Source: Actinobaculum suis (GTDB lineage: Bacteria; Actinomycetota; Actinomycetes; Actinomycetales; Actinomycetaceae). From it: DNA of 49,999 nt. The stretch spans positions 1 to 49,999 of the forward strand of contig NZ_FNAU01000015.1 of assembly GCF_900102025.1 (NCBI RefSeq). The letters run 5' to 3'. The notes under the pieces are model-generated. The model made no database searches, was not told the origin of the DNA, and saw only the letters and a list, made by a program, of their open reading frames with translations. Every line of letters starts with the position of its first letter. The first letter of the stretch is position 1. A program made the translations under genes and the position numbers. This document shows positions 15,619-27,128 of the stretch, in pieces.

Positions 15619-15784
15619 AATTTTCTGTTTCAGGCGCGGAGTTTTCCAGCTCGCGGCCCTTAAATTCCCTACCGTGGTCCTTTTCATTTAATGTGCGCAT
15701 GGGTGAGCTGCGTAGTCGTGGCATCGCGACGGGTGTACTCTAAATGGTGGAAATGATTACCGCTCTCAATGGAAGGTGTATTCG

Positions 15785-16870
15785 ATGAAACGTCGTCTCA
15801 TCGCTCTTGCCTCGGCCCTCACCCTCGCTTTTGGCCTGGCCGCCTGTGGCAATAATACAAGTTCTAATTCCAGTGCTGCGCCAGCGGCGAGCAATAGCGC
15901 GAGCACAGCTGCGGGCGAAGCGGGCAAACCCGGCGTCGTCGCCTCTACCAACGTGTGGGGAGCGGTGGCGCAAGCAGTGGCGGGCGAGTACGCCGAAGTA
16001 ACTTCGATCATTACCAAACCGACGCAGGATCCGCACGATTACGAAGCAACCGCGCAAGACAAGCTTGCTTTTTCGGATGCGAGCGTAGTACTCGTCAATG
16101 GTGGCGGGTACGACGAGTGGGCTACCAAGCTGGCAGCTTCGGCAAAGTCTGCGCCCACGGTGATCGACGCCGTAGCACTTTCCGGTTTGCAAGACGCCGC
16201 TGCCGATGAGAATTCTGAAGGCGCCAGCGAAGGAGATACCGATACGCATGAACATGCGGAAGGTGAGGCGGAAAACCACGGGGAAAACGACGCCGATCCG
16301 CACGCCGCTACCGATGGGGAACATGCGGGCCACCATCATCACGCCGATTTCAACGAGCATGTTTTCTTCTCACTGGAAACTGCGGGTAAGGTGGCCGATG
16401 AACTAGCCAAGCAATTGGGCGCGGCGGATCCCGTTCACGCGGAAGCCTATACCGCGAACGCGAAGGATTTTAAGGCCGAAACTGAAAAGCTGCGGGCGCG
16501 CGCCGCGGAAGTAGGTAAGGAACATCCGAATACCGCGGTGCTCGCAACCGAACCGGTGGTCGGCTATTTGCTTGCGGATATGGGCATTGCGAACCTGACT
16601 CCGGACGAGTACATCGAGCAGTCGGAAACCGATGCGGGCCCTTCGACGAAGGTTATTGCCGAAACTAAGGAACTGCTGACCAGTAAGAAGGTAGCGGCCC
16701 TGTTAGTGAACGGGCAGACTACGGACGCAGTTTCTGACCAGTTGGTGAAAACCGCGGAAGAAATGGGGATCCCGGCCGTTGGCGTCTACGAGACCTTCCC
16801 GGAAGGTATTTCTACATACGAGCAGTTCGTGGGCGATGCGATTACGGCTATCAGCGCGGCCCTGCGGTAA
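15785..16870 (+). CDS. znuA: ZnuA-type zinc/manganese-binding lipoprotein
   Basis: 361-residue cluster A-I metal-binding lipoprotein. ATG 15785 was chosen since GGAAGG lies 8 bases upstream. The lipobox is LAAC at residues 18-21. The mature part has VVASTNVWGAVAQAV (family start), DPHDYEA (metal His), a long acidic/His-rich loop at about 145-190 with HHHH typical of ZnuA proteins, FNEHVFFSLE (metal His), LATEPVVGYLLAD and a C-terminal VYETFPEGISTYEQF. The His-rich loop favours zinc over manganese. It leads the znuACB-like cluster, with a 250-base gap to the ATPase filled by tandem repeats that start at its own stop codon. Confidence 0.9.
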   Translation: MKRRLIALASALTLAFGLAACGNNTSSNSSAAPAASNSASTAAGEAGKPGVVASTNVWGAVAQAVAGEYAEVTSIITKPTQDPHDYEATAQDKLAFSDASVVLVNGGGYDEWATKLAASAKSAPTVIDAVALSGLQDAAADENSEGASEGDTDTHEHAEGEAENHGENDADPHAATDGEHAGHHHHADFNEHVFFSLETAGKVADELAKQLGAADPVHAEAYTANAKDFKAETEKLRARAAEVGKEHPNTAVLATEPVVGYLLADMGIANLTPDEYIEQSETDAGPSTKVIAETKELLTSKKVAALLVNGQTTDAVSDQLVKTAEEMGIPAVGVYETFPEGISTYEQFVGDAITAISAALR

Positions 16871-16975
16871 GTGGCCCTGCGGTAAGTGGCCCTGCGGTAA
16901 GAGGCCCTGCGGTAAGCTGCCCTGCGGTAAGCGGCCTGGCGGTAAGCTGCCCTGCGGTAAACGGCCCTGCGGTAA
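16856..16975. repeat. 15-bp stop-codon minisatellite at the znuA 3' end
   Basis: Eight tandem 15-bp units, consensus GNGGCCCTGCGGTAA. The first (16856-16870) is the real end of znuA encoding Ala-Ala-Leu-Arg-stop; seven further copies follow in the same frame to 16975, each with its own TAA. One unit carries an internal C-to-G change and the second base of the unit varies. Confidence 0.95.
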
Positions 16976-17120
16976 AACGCGCGGGCTCGCACGAATCAGC
17001 TAGCGAGCTGCTGCAATAATTAGTTAGGGCAACACTGCAATAGCCAATTTGGGCGGCGCCGGCAAAGAAAGTGATTTTTCAGATCGGCAGGAATGGTTTG
17101 GCAAGGCGTGAAAGGTGACG

Positions 17121-17942
17121 ATGGGTTCTGGGCAATGCGCGCAGTTGGTTGACGCCGCGGTAGCTTTCGGGCAGCGCGTGCTGTGGAAGCACGTGAATCT
17201 GAAAATAGCGGAGCACGAATTTGTGGTGATTCTCGGGCCGAATGGGGCGGGGAAAACCACGCTTTTGCGGGTGCTTTTGGGGCAGCAACGACTCACGGAA
17301 GGTAAAGCTTTCGTGGCCGGGAAACCGGTGCGGCGCGGTTCTTCCAATATTGGTTATATTCCGCAGCGGCGGACGGTGGACTCGTATGCGCCAATTCGGG
17401 GGCGGGACCTGGTAGCCATGGGTTTAGATGGTCACAAGTGGGGCATCGGGTTGCCGAGCCGGGCTAAACAACGCCGTATTTCGGCAGCGATCGACGCCGT
17501 GGGGGCCAGTTCTTATGCGCAGGCACCACTTTCGGTGCTTTCCGGTGGGGAACAGCAACGTTTGCGTGTTGCCCAGGCGCTGGTGACGGACCCGGTGCTC
17601 ATGGTTTGCGATGAACCGTTGGTGAGCCTAGATATGAATCATCAGCAAGCGGTGGCCCGGTTGATCGATCAGGCCCGCCGGGAACGGCCGATGGGAGTGC
17701 TTTTCGTGACTCACGAAATCAATCCGATTTTGCCTTATGTGGACCGGGTGGTTTATATCGCCGGGGGACGCGTAAAAATCGGTACTCCCGATGAGGTGTT
17801 GCGCACCGAGGTGCTCAGCGAACTGTACGGTTCGCACGTGGAAGTATTGCGCCAAAATGGACGGATCATTGTGCTTGCGGATGAAGAAAATGCGCCGCAC
17901 GTGCACGGTGCAGAAACCGAATTGCGGGTGAGCAATGTTTGA
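17121..17942 (+). CDS. znuC: Zinc/manganese ABC importer ATPase
   Basis: 273-residue ATPase of the ZnuACB-type importer. Walker A GPNGAGKTT at about residue 42, Q-loop IPQRR, signature LSGGEQQR, Walker B VLMVCDEP with D-loop, and switch His FVTHE. ATG 17121 is preferred because AAAGGTG precedes it closely; GTG 17115 is possible. The last 8 bases overlap the permease gene. The C-terminal 25 residues include a HVHGAE segment that may not be structural. The partner genes are the lipoprotein at 15785 and the permease at 17935. Confidence 0.92.
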   Translation: MGSGQCAQLVDAAVAFGQRVLWKHVNLKIAEHEFVVILGPNGAGKTTLLRVLLGQQRLTEGKAFVAGKPVRRGSSNIGYIPQRRTVDSYAPIRGRDLVAMGLDGHKWGIGLPSRAKQRRISAAIDAVGASSYAQAPLSVLSGGEQQRLRVAQALVTDPVLMVCDEPLVSLDMNHQQAVARLIDQARRERPMGVLFVTHEINPILPYVDRVVYIAGGRVKIGTPDEVLRTEVLSELYGSHVEVLRQNGRIIVLADEENAPHVHGAETELRVSNV

Positions 17943-18834
17943 TATCCATGCGATCATCAATTTCGATAACTTCGCGGAGCTGGTGCCCTTAGTAACCGGA
18001 TCGCTTCTGGCCGGGCTTATTTTGGGGGTATTGGCTGGCCTAATCGGACCGATGGTACACGCGCGCGATCTGGCTTTCGCCGTGCACGGCACCTCTGAGA
18101 TCTCTTTTGCTGGCGCTTCAATAGCGCTCTTTTTCGGAGTTTCGGTAACCGGCGGCGCAATTGCCGGATCACTCGTAGCCGCGATTATTTTGGGGATGCT
18201 CGGCGTACGAGCTACCGAACGTAATGCCGCTATTGGCGTGATGTTGCCATTTGGGCTCGGTATTGGGATGCTTTTCTTGAGCTTGTATCCGGGCCGTTCT
18301 TCTAATAAGTTCGGGCTCCTTGCCGGGCAGATCGTGGCGGTTGATACTTCCGAACTGACCACGCTCGTGGTGGTAGCCGTAATCGTGGCAGCGTGCATGG
18401 CCATAATCTGGCGTCCGCTCTTCTTCGCTTCCGTAGATCCGGAAGTGGCACGGGCGCGGGGCGTGCCCGTGCGGGCGCTATCAATTATTTTTATGGTGCT
18501 ACTCGGTTTGACCTCCGCGATGGCCGTGCAACTGGTAGGCGCTCTGCTCGTGCTTTCCTTGCTGATTACGCCCACGGCTGCCGCGGCGAAGGTTACGGCC
18601 CGGCCAGCCATGCTCAGTTTGCTTTCGATAATCTTTGCCACGGTTTCTTCCGTGGGCGGCATCCTGCTGTCCCTCGGGCCCGGCCTGCCAATCAGCCCCT
18701 ACGTGACCACGGTGAGCTTCCTGATCTATCTGGTATGCCTGGGGATCGGAGCCGTGCGCAAACGCACCGGCTGGACGAAGCGCCGCCTCAGCCAAACAGA
18801 AAACACCGCGGAGCTAGCCGCGAGCGCGGCGTAA
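17935..18834 (+). CDS. znuB: Zinc/manganese ABC importer permease (ABC-3 family)
   Basis: 299-residue membrane permease with eight or nine hydrophobic spans. The ABC-3 family is shown by the start FAELVPLVTGSLLAGLILGVLAGLIG, then HGTSEISFAGASIALFFG, RATERNAAIGVMLPFGLGIGMLFLSL and VQLVGALLVLSLLITPTAAAA, where the coupling helix contacts the ATPase. It overlaps znuC by 8 bases. Its stop codon is followed at once by a decayed and then perfect 37-bp repeat array and a hairpin terminator shared with the convergent gcvP. Confidence 0.92.
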   Translation: MFDIHAIINFDNFAELVPLVTGSLLAGLILGVLAGLIGPMVHARDLAFAVHGTSEISFAGASIALFFGVSVTGGAIAGSLVAAIILGMLGVRATERNAAIGVMLPFGLGIGMLFLSLYPGRSSNKFGLLAGQIVAVDTSELTTLVVVAVIVAACMAIIWRPLFFASVDPEVARARGVPVRALSIIFMVLLGLTSAMAVQLVGALLVLSLLITPTAAAAKVTARPAMLSLLSIIFATVSSVGGILLSLGPGLPISPYVTTVSFLIYLVCLGIGAVRKRTGWTKRRLSQTENTAELAASAA

Positions 18835-18853
18835 AACGGAACGTGACCACGAC

Positions 18854-18979
18854 GGAACGTTAGGAGCACAGCGTAACGCGGGACTACCGCGGAACGTTAG
18901 GAGCACAGCGTAACGCGGGACTACCGCGGAACGTTAGGAGCACAGCGTAACGCGGGACCACCGCGGAACGTTAGGAATA
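18854..18979. repeat. 37-bp tandem repeat after znuB
   Basis: Units begin at 18854, 18891, 18928 and 18965: three full 37-bp copies, nearly identical, plus a partial one. The block GCGTAA...GGAACGTTAGGAGCA that spans the znuB stop (18829-18869) is a diverged copy of the same unit, so the array includes the stop codon. The interval to gcvP (18835-19138) holds no gene. Confidence 0.9.
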
Positions 18980-19006
18980 CCGTTGCTGTAGGTGAGCTAG
19001 TAAAAA

Positions 19007-19038
19007 GCCCGGGCCAGTTTCTTATTACTAGCCCGGGC
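19007..19038. terminator. Hairpin between convergent znuB and gcvP
   Basis: GCCCGGGC occurs at 19007-19014 and 19031-19038, giving an 8-bp stem with a 16-base loop. AAAAA precedes the left arm, which is a T-run when read from the minus strand. It can terminate gcvP transcription and perhaps znuB. Confidence 0.65.
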
Positions 19039-19138
19039 GGTATTCGTTCTTCGGCCCGGCAGGGCACCCGCGGCCTATTTTCCGCAGTATCTAGCCCTTA
19101 GCGCACCACTAACGCGGTTGTGCAGTGGCTAGTGGCTA

Positions 19139-22100
19139 CTAGTTTGCGGGGGATGGGTGCACGCAGACGAGGTTGCGGTCTCCGTAGGCTTGGTCGATCC
19201 GGCGTACCGGCGGCCAGTATTTGTTATCTACTTGGGCGGGGCCTGCCGGGTAGGCGGCTTCTTCCCGCGTGAAGGGGTGATCCCACTGGGAAGTGATAAC
19301 ACTTGCCGCGGTGAAAGGTGCCTGTTTGAGCGGATTGTCTTCCGCTGGCCACTGCCCGGTTTCCACCTTGCGGATTTCTTCCCGGATCGCTTCCATAGCA
19401 GCGATGAAACGGTCCAGTTCCGCTAATGGTTCAGATTCGGTGGGTTCTACCATGAGGGTTCCAGAAACGGGGAAGCTCATCGTAGGAGCATGGAAACCGT
19501 AGTCAACCAACCGTTTTGCCACATCGTCTACGGTGATTCCGGAGCTGGCCCGCAGTGGCCGCAGATCGATAATGCATTCGTGCGCCACCAAACCATTACG
19601 TCCCGTATACAGGATCTGATACGAATCTCTTAGTTTATGGGAAATATAGTTCGCGGCGAGGACGGCGGCTTGGGTCGCTTCCCGCAAACCGGCTGCTCCG
19701 AGCAAACGGATATACGCCCACGTAATCGGCAGCACTCCGGGTGAACCGTAGGGCGCGGCCGCAACCGGCCCGCTCTGGTACACGTATTTTCCAGCATGTG
19801 TGGAAACCTGCTCTTGCGGATGGCCGGGCAGGAAAGGCGCCAAGTGGACTCTCGCGCCCACAGGGCCTACTCCGGGGCCACCTCCGCCATGCGGGATCGC
19901 AAAAGTTTTGTGCAGGTTCAGATGGGAAACATCTCCACCCAATTCGGTAAAGGTGGCCGCTCCCGCTAGGGCATTGAAATTGGCACCGTCAATATAAACC
20001 TGGCCGCCTGCTTCGTGGACCAGCCGTGAAGCTTCCCGGATGCCCGCTTCGAACACCCCGTGGGTGGAAGGATAAGTGACCATGAGTGCTGCCAGTTCAG
20101 AACCGTACTGTTCTATCTTGGCGCGCAAATCAACCAGATCGATATCGCCATTTTCCGAAGTGCTAACCACCACCACGCGCAAACCGGCCAGCACGGCAGA
20201 AGCCGCATTCGTACCGTGGGCGGAAGCCGGAATCAGGCACACGTCCCGGTGTGCTTCGCCGCGCGATTCGAGGTAGGCACGAATCGTAAGCAAACCAGTC
20301 AGTTCACCGTGTGCGCCCGAATTTGGCTGCAAAGTTACGGCGTCATACCCGGTCAAAGCGGCCAACCATTTTTCTAGGTCCGCAATAATTTGCAAACTTC
20401 CTGCCGCATCTCCAGCCGGTGCGAAAGGATGCAAACCAGTAAACTCCGGCCAGGTAATAGCCGCCATTTCGGTAGCCGCATTGAGCTTCATCGTGCACGA
20501 ACCAAGCGGAATCATGCCTCGATCCAGCGCATAATCCCGATCCGCTAACTGTTTTAGATAGCGCATAAAAGCGGTCTCGCTGTGATACTTGTGGAAAACC
20601 TCGGCTTCCAAGAAAGGAGTATGGCGCCGCAGCTCCGCTGGCAGGTTTACCAACGGGGTTTCCGTTGCCGCCGCGGCGTGCGAAGTGCTTGCCGCTGCGG
20701 TGTGCATGGTGTGCGGCGTACTTTCTGGTGTGGTTTCTGGCGCTGAGTTCGCAGTTGCGCCGCCGGCTGGGGCTGCTGCGGGCGAGCCAGACATCGGCTC
20801 GCACTGCGGATTCGTGCCGGCCGGAAGAGCCGCAAGCACTTCCTGAATTGCGGCAAGGTCTTCCGGCGTCGTCGTTTCATCACAGCTGAAGCTGAGCGTA
20901 TTCGCATCAACGCCATAGGCCAGGTAGCCGGCCTGTGCCAGTTTTTCGCGGCAGGTTTCGGCTTGGCCGGGCATTTCCACCCGGAAGGTGTCGAAGAAGT
21001 TCCGGGTAAGAACTTGGTAGCCACCGGCACGGAAAATATCGGCCAGTTCCTGGGCTTGGCCGGCCACGCGCCGCGCGATCGCGGTGATTCCCGCCGGCCC
21101 ATGATAGACGGCGTACATGCCAGCCATAACAGCCAATAATGCTTGAGCGGTACAAATATTCGAGGTCGCTTTTTCGCGGCGAATATGCTGTTCGCGAGTT
21201 TGCAAAGCCAAACGGTAGGAAGCCTTGCCCTCGGTATCGTGCGAAATAGAAACCAAGCGGCCCGGCAACTGACGTTTTAGTTTATCCCGCACCGCCATAT
21301 AACCTGCGTGCGGGCCCCCGAAGGACATCGGGATACCGAAACGTTGCGTGGTTCCCACCGCAATATCTGCGCCCAGTTCACCGGGCGATTCGAGCAAAGT
21401 AAGCGCCAATAAATCGGCCGCAATAATCGCCAGCCCCCCGTTTTTGTGCACCGCCGAAATGAGCGGGCGCGGATCACGAATCTCCCCATCGCCGCCCGGG
21501 TACTGTAAGAAAGCCCCGAAAGCGGGCGGAAGTGCAGAAAGCCCAGCGGTATCATCCGGATCGAATTCCACCAGTTCGATTCCTACCGCACGTGCTCGCC
21601 GCGCTAGCACCGCCCGCGTTTGCGGGAAAGCGGAGGCATCAACTAAGAACACATTGCTGGCGTGCTTCTTTCCCGCCCGGCGCGCCAAAAGCATGGCTTC
21701 CACCACCGCGGTAGCTTCGTCTAGCAAAGACGCATTCGCAATATCCAGCCCGGTCAGATCAGCCACCATAGTCTGGAAATTCAGGAGCGCTTCCAAACGG
21801 CCCTGCGAAATCTCCGGCTGGTAGGGCGTGTACGAGGTATACCAGGAAGGGTTTTCGAAAATATTCCGCTGGATAACCGCGGGCATATGTGTTCCGTAAT
21901 ACCCCTGCCCAATAAAAGATTTACGCACCGTATTTTGGCTCGCAATTTCTCGCAATTCCGCCAGCACTTCCGGTTCCAAAACGGCTTGCGGCAAATTCTC
22001 CGCTTGCGCCGCATCCAGTTTTGCGTCTAAAAACTCTGGGAGGGCGGCCCGGAAAAGCGCTTCCGGATTCTCGTAGCCGGCCGCCTGCGCCATTTCCACA

Positions 22101-22162
22101 CGTTCGGCGGGAGTGGTGCCAATATGGCGGGTCACAAAGGCAGCCACCTTAGTTACCTCCAA
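19139..22162 (-). CDS. gcvP: Glycine dehydrogenase (decarboxylating), P protein
   Basis: 1007-residue PLP enzyme that decarboxylates glycine and loads the aminomethyl group onto the lipoyl arm of GcvH. The N-terminal half starts FVTRHIGTT and has [48 protein letters not shown]. The C-terminal half has [29 protein letters not shown] and the PLP lysine in [17 protein letters not shown]. The glycine-rich GGGGPG loop is intact. Between the halves (about residues 446-505) there is an unusual Ala/Thr/Pro/Ser-rich linker of some 60 residues. The start overlaps the gcvH stop by 14 bases. Last gene of gcvTHP. Confidence 0.96.
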   Translation of the reverse strand: MEVTKVAAFVTRHIGTTPAERVEMAQAAGYENPEALFRAALPEFLDAKLDAAQAENLPQAVLEPEVLAELREIASQNTVRKSFIGQGYYGTHMPAVIQRNIFENPSWYTSYTPYQPEISQGRLEALLNFQTMVADLTGLDIANASLLDEATAVVEAMLLARRAGKKHASNVFLVDASAFPQTRAVLARRARAVGIELVEFDPDDTAGLSALPPAFGAFLQYPGGDGEIRDPRPLISAVHKNGGLAIIAADLLALTLLESPGELGADIAVGTTQRFGIPMSFGGPHAGYMAVRDKLKRQLPGRLVSISHDTEGKASYRLALQTREQHIRREKATSNICTAQALLAVMAGMYAVYHGPAGITAIARRVAGQAQELADIFRAGGYQVLTRNFFDTFRVEMPGQAETCREKLAQAGYLAYGVDANTLSFSCDETTTPEDLAAIQEVLAALPAGTNPQCEPMSGSPAAAPAGGATANSAPETTPESTPHTMHTAAASTSHAAAATETPLVNLPAELRRHTPFLEAEVFHKYHSETAFMRYLKQLADRDYALDRGMIPLGSCTMKLNAATEMAAITWPEFTGLHPFAPAGDAAGSLQIIADLEKWLAALTGYDAVTLQPNSGAHGELTGLLTIRAYLESRGEAHRDVCLIPASAHGTNAASAVLAGLRVVVVSTSENGDIDLVDLRAKIEQYGSELAALMVTYPSTHGVFEAGIREASRLVHEAGGQVYIDGANFNALAGAATFTELGGDVSHLNLHKTFAIPHGGGGPGVGPVGARVHLAPFLPGHPQEQVSTHAGKYVYQSGPVAAAPYGSPGVLPITWAYIRLLGAAGLREATQAAVLAANYISHKLRDSYQILYTGRNGLVAHECIIDLRPLRASSGITVDDVAKRLVDYGFHAPTMSFPVSGTLMVEPTESEPLAELDRFIAAMEAIREEIRKVETGQWPAEDNPLKQAPFTAASVITSQWDHPFTREEAAYPAGPAQVDNKYWPPVRRIDQAYGDRNLVCVHPSPAN

Positions 22163-22529
22163 TAAGCAGGTGGCGGTATTCTTCGGCGCTAAGTAGTTCA
22201 GTTTCCTCCGCAGAAACCGTGATCTTGTAGAGCCAACCGTCGGTATAAGGCGCGGAATTTACGAGCGAGGGGTCTTCCAACGCCGCCTCATTAATTTCCG
22301 TAACGTCACCGGTTAGTGGGGAAACCAGATCGGAAACCGACTTGGTAGATTCAATTTCCCCGGCCGCTTCACCTGCCGTGAGTTCATCGCCAATATCTGG
22401 CAAATCCAGAAAAACAATATCGCCGAGTTCAGCGGTGGCGTGCGCGGTAATACCAACCGTGGCGATCTCACCCTCCAGTGAGACCCATTCATGATCTGCG
22501 GTGTACTGAAGATTTTCGGGAATTTCCAT
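22149..22529 (-). CDS. gcvH: Glycine cleavage H protein
   Basis: 126-residue lipoyl carrier that shuttles the aminomethyl group between GcvP, GcvT and the lipoamide dehydrogenase. The typical [32 protein letters not shown] is at residues 13-44, and the lipoylated lysine is in [12 protein letters not shown]. It ends with [12 protein letters not shown]. Length is normal and there is no insert, in contrast to GcvT and GcvP. It starts 5 bases after the gcvT stop and overlaps gcvP by 14 bases, so the three genes form one operon. Confidence 0.97.
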   Translation of the reverse strand: MEIPENLQYTADHEWVSLEGEIATVGITAHATAELGDIVFLDLPDIGDELTAGEAAGEIESTKSVSDLVSPLTGDVTEINEAALEDPSLVNSAPYTDGWLYKITVSAEETELLSAEEYRHLLIGGN

Positions 22530-22534
22530 GATGT

Positions 22535-24310
<1,776 letters not shown>

Positions 24311-24370
24311 TGAACCCGCCGCCACGTGTTTTACTACTGAAATCCCAGTTTGCTTCGATAGGCTGGAAAC

Positions 24371-25213
24371 GTGGCGAATCAACTGGATTACAACAAGCTT
24401 CCTTGGGAAAAGAACCCTAGCAACCTCGTTTTCGATATTGACGGTACTCTCACGGACGAACGCTCGCAGGTTTCCGAGCGTACTTTGAAAGCTTTGCGCA
24501 CTGCCGCACAGGCAGGTTTTCCGCTGACTTTGGCTACTGGCCGGATGCTTTACGGCGCAACTAATGTGTTTCGTCGCGCCGGGGTGGAACACGGATGGGT
24601 CGTGGCCGGTGGAGGCGCGATCGTTTGGGACGGGGAACGTATTGTGCGCACATTCCCGCTTGGGGTGGAGCGCGCCCGCGCGGTAATTGATTTTGCCCGC
24701 CGCCAGGAACTGGTGCTTACCGCTGCAACTGCCGATGAGCTTTACGCGCAAGCTTTCAACCTGGAATTTGCCCGGTCTGCCCCGCGCGAGGTGCTGCAAA
24801 ATGCCAATGAAGGCCGGCCGATTATTGAGACCGATTTGGAATCCCTAGATTTGACGCAGGTGCTGAAAATGGGACTTGCGGCGCCCGCGGCCCGGCTGGA
24901 CGAATTAGCAGCAGAAATCGAGGAGCGTTTTCCGGGGTCCGTGCGCGGCCACGCCATGTTTTACGATGTACAGCCACCCGGCGTCGATAAGTGGGTAGGT
25001 ATTTCCGAAGCTTTGCGGGATCGCGGATTGCTAGCGGAAGAAACTTTAGGGGTGGGAGATTCCGATAACGACGCTGCCTGGTTGGCTCAAATCGGGATGC
25101 CGATTGCGGTGGCAAATGCCAGCGCACTGGTGTCGCAGATAGCTCGCTGGCAGCTCCCTGATGTGGAAGATCCCGTCGCGCACCTAATTGACTCCTTAAT
25201 CACATTTGCGTGA
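24371..25213 (+). CDS. HAD-superfamily hydrolase (Cof-type sugar/cofactor phosphatase)
   Basis: 280-residue cytoplasmic phosphatase of the HAD-IIB (Cof) subfamily. Motif I is VFDIDGTLTD at about residues 20-29 (nucleophile Asp and acid Asp), motif II LATGRM, motif III lysine in DKWVGISEALRDRG, and motif IV GVGDSDNDAAWLAQIG. A C2-type cap lies between motifs II and III. Usual substrates are sugar phosphates, FMN or PLP. GTG 24371 is the start; the ribosome binding site is weak (GGCTGGAAAC). It stands alone, divergent from gcvT. Confidence 0.88.
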   Translation: MANQLDYNKLPWEKNPSNLVFDIDGTLTDERSQVSERTLKALRTAAQAGFPLTLATGRMLYGATNVFRRAGVEHGWVVAGGGAIVWDGERIVRTFPLGVERARAVIDFARRQELVLTAATADELYAQAFNLEFARSAPREVLQNANEGRPIIETDLESLDLTQVLKMGLAAPAARLDELAAEIEERFPGSVRGHAMFYDVQPPGVDKWVGISEALRDRGLLAEETLGVGDSDNDAAWLAQIGMPIAVANASALVSQIARWQLPDVEDPVAHLIDSLITFA

Positions 25214-25316
25214 TCGAAGTTTTCCGGTTTTACGGGCTTTATGCCGGGTCTAACGGAATTTCCCTGTTAACCTTTCAAGTTGATTGCGAGTGTGATGTTG
25301 GACTAAATTAGGACTT

Positions 25317-26669
25317 ATGACTGATGCATTCCGTAATTCCTCATTGCCGCACGTAGTAATCGTGGGTGGCGGATTCGGTGGCATTGCGGCAGCGAAGGCG
25401 CTCCGCAAGGCTCCCGTCCGGGTAACGCTGATTGATCGCAACGCTTATCAGACCTTTAAGCCGTTGCTTTACCAGGTTGCCGCTGGCGCGCTCAACGCTG
25501 GCGATATCACGTACTACCTGCGCGCACTTGGGGCAAAGCAAAAGAATTTCCGTTTTGTTCTCGGCGAGTTCCAGAAGGTTGACACCGATAGCAAGGTGAT
25601 TTATCTGGACGATAACCGGACCATGAGGTATGACTACCTCATTATGGCCACTGGCGTGGGTGCGAATTACTTCGGCACCCCGGGTGCAGAAGAACATACT
25701 TTGCCGATTTATTCGCGCGATGAAGCCATTACATTGCGCGATCGGCTCTTTGGCTTGCTCGATGGCCATGACTTCAACGAGGATGGTAAGCCATTCCGCG
25801 TAGTGGTGTGCGGCGGCGGGCCGACCGGTGTAGAAACCGCGGGCGCCATTGCCGAACTGAAGAAATACAACTTCCGCGAGCTCTTCCCGGGGATGAACAC
25901 AGATGCTTTCGAGGTAACCCTCGTGGATATGGCGCCGGTAATCCTCGGGCCCTTCACCGAAGAAAGCCAAGAAGCGGCCAAGCAGGCCCTGCTCGAGCGC
26001 GGTGTGAAGATTATGCTCAAGGAAGCCGTGCGGGAAGTGGAAGCTAACCGCATCAAGCTCCAGAACATGGACACCAAGGAAGAACACTGGATTGATGCCA
26101 ACCTTATCGTTTGGTCTTCCGGCGTCGGCGTACCGAAGGTTGCCTCCCAGTGGGGTCTGCCGCAAGGAGCGCGCGGGCGCATCCAGGTGGATGAGAACCT
26201 GCGCGTAGAAGGTGCCGACGGCGTCTTTGCCGTTGGGGACGTAGCGGTAATCGGCGAACGCGGTTTGCCGCAGCTCGCCCAGCCGGCCAAGCAGGGCGGT
26301 ACACACGTTGCAAAGGTAATCAAGAACAGCTTGCAAGGTGTAGAGACCGAACCCTTCGAATACGTGGATTTGGGCTCCATGGCCACGGTTGGGGCAGGCT
26401 TTGCAGTTGCCGAAATTACGAAGGTACCGCCGATCTCCGGCCGGATCGCCTGGTTGATCTGGAACTTTATCCATGTGGTACAGCTCCAGTCGGGCCGCGA
26501 ACGGGTTGCCACCACGGCCAATTTGATTTCCAAGTACTTCCTCTTCCCAGGCAAGCACGATTTGGTTGCGGGCGATTACAACGTCTTCTCCAAACGGGCG
26601 CGCGATGGGGTACTTTCGGCTTCCCAGGATCTCGACGATGCCGCGGTAGCCGCAATTACCAAAGACTAG
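25317..26669 (+). CDS. ndh: Type II NADH dehydrogenase (NDH-2)
   Basis: 450-residue peripheral membrane flavoprotein that oxidises NADH and reduces menaquinone without proton pumping. The FAD-binding motif is VVIVGGGFGGIAAAKAL at about residues 13-29, and PLLYQVAAGALN follows. The NADH-binding Rossmann motif is VVVCGGGPTGVETAGAIAEL at about 162-181. VFAVGDVA and LAQPAKQGGTHVA are the second FAD-contact region. The C-terminal helices, including GRIAWLIWNFIHVVQLQSG, anchor it to the membrane. Full length and intact. Its stop is inside a 2 x 21-bp tandem duplication. Confidence 0.93.
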   Translation: MTDAFRNSSLPHVVIVGGGFGGIAAAKALRKAPVRVTLIDRNAYQTFKPLLYQVAAGALNAGDITYYLRALGAKQKNFRFVLGEFQKVDTDSKVIYLDDNRTMRYDYLIMATGVGANYFGTPGAEEHTLPIYSRDEAITLRDRLFGLLDGHDFNEDGKPFRVVVCGGGPTGVETAGAIAELKKYNFRELFPGMNTDAFEVTLVDMAPVILGPFTEESQEAAKQALLERGVKIMLKEAVREVEANRIKLQNMDTKEEHWIDANLIVWSSGVGVPKVASQWGLPQGARGRIQVDENLRVEGADGVFAVGDVAVIGERGLPQLAQPAKQGGTHVAKVIKNSLQGVETEPFEYVDLGSMATVGAGFAVAEITKVPPISGRIAWLIWNFIHVVQLQSGRERVATTANLISKYFLFPGKHDLVAGDYNVFSKRARDGVLSASQDLDDAAVAAITKD

Positions 26670-26706
26670 TTATTCCTAACTAGCAACTAGTTACTCCTAA
26701 CTAAAA
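26665..26706. repeat. 21-bp duplication spanning the ndh stop
   Basis: Two 21-bp units, 26665-26685 and 26686-26706, differ at three positions. The first contains the ndh stop TAG (26667-26669) and the second repeats ACTAG at the same place. Confidence 0.8.
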
Positions 26707-26722
26707 ATGTAAATAGCGAGTA

Positions 26723-26800
26723 CACAGCACAGTCAGTGGGCCGGTACTCAGCGCAAGCTGAGTACCGGCCCACTGCGTTGTCTTGGACGGCACTGTGCTG
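26723..26800 (+). terminator. Nested perfect hairpins after ndh
   Basis: An inner perfect 18-bp stem (26734-26751 with 26758-26775, loop CGCAAG) is enclosed by an outer 10-bp complement ACAGCACAGT (26723-26732) and ACTGTGCTGT (26791-26800). The inner stem is followed by TTGTCTT, so termination is likely. Confidence 0.75.
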
Positions 26801-26948
26801 TCTTGGAAGTGGCGGTGTGAAGGAGAAACAAATCAGAAAGATGCCCGAAAGATAAATGTGTCGGAGGGGTAGGTGATCATAGGGATATGGCAAGCAGATG
26901 CCTCGGAAGCAGAGGCGAATAAAAGGAAGCAGGGGTGAATATAAGGAT

Positions 26949-27128
26949 ATGGAGAAGCAGAAACGAAGTGTCTCCTGGTGGGAGTTGCTCCCGGTTGATG
27001 TGCGGGAGGAAGTGATGCGGCGGGTAGGCCGGCCCGCTTCCAATGTTGATCTCATAACTGCCGGGAGAGCGGGCAATATTTGGGGGTGGTGGATCCCGTT
27101 TCGGCAGCGCACGCCAGGCGCGGGTTAG
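26949..27128 (+). CDS. Possible small protein (59 residues)
   Basis: A short frame from ATG 26949 with codon use like neighbouring genes (G/C-rich third positions). The product is basic, Trp-rich (WW near residues 10-11 and WGWW near 46-49) with a predicted helix around PVDVREEVMRRVG. A weak AAGG lies just before the ATG. No family is recognised and the frame may be chance. Its TAG stop at 27126-27128 lies inside the first unit of the 11-bp repeat array, which is the same arrangement as at the ends of real genes nearby. Confidence 0.35.
   Translation: MEKQKRSVSWWELLPVDVREEVMRRVGRPASNVDLITAGRAGNIWGWWIPFRQRTPGAG

Noticed and set aside
15327-15663. Overlapping open frames on both strands with six-residue repeats
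   Set aside because: These arise from an 18-bp array whose length is a multiple of three. A terminator hairpin lies inside the plus-strand frame, so it is not a gene.
15740-15784. Zur box before znuA
   Set aside because: Only one half (AAATGATTACC) resembles the actinobacterial Zur consensus; the second half is not symmetric, so I did not list it as a site.
16856-16975. CRISPR array
   Set aside because: Units are 15 bp, directly adjacent and without unique spacers, so this is a simple tandem repeat. The same applies to the other arrays in the window; no cas genes are present.
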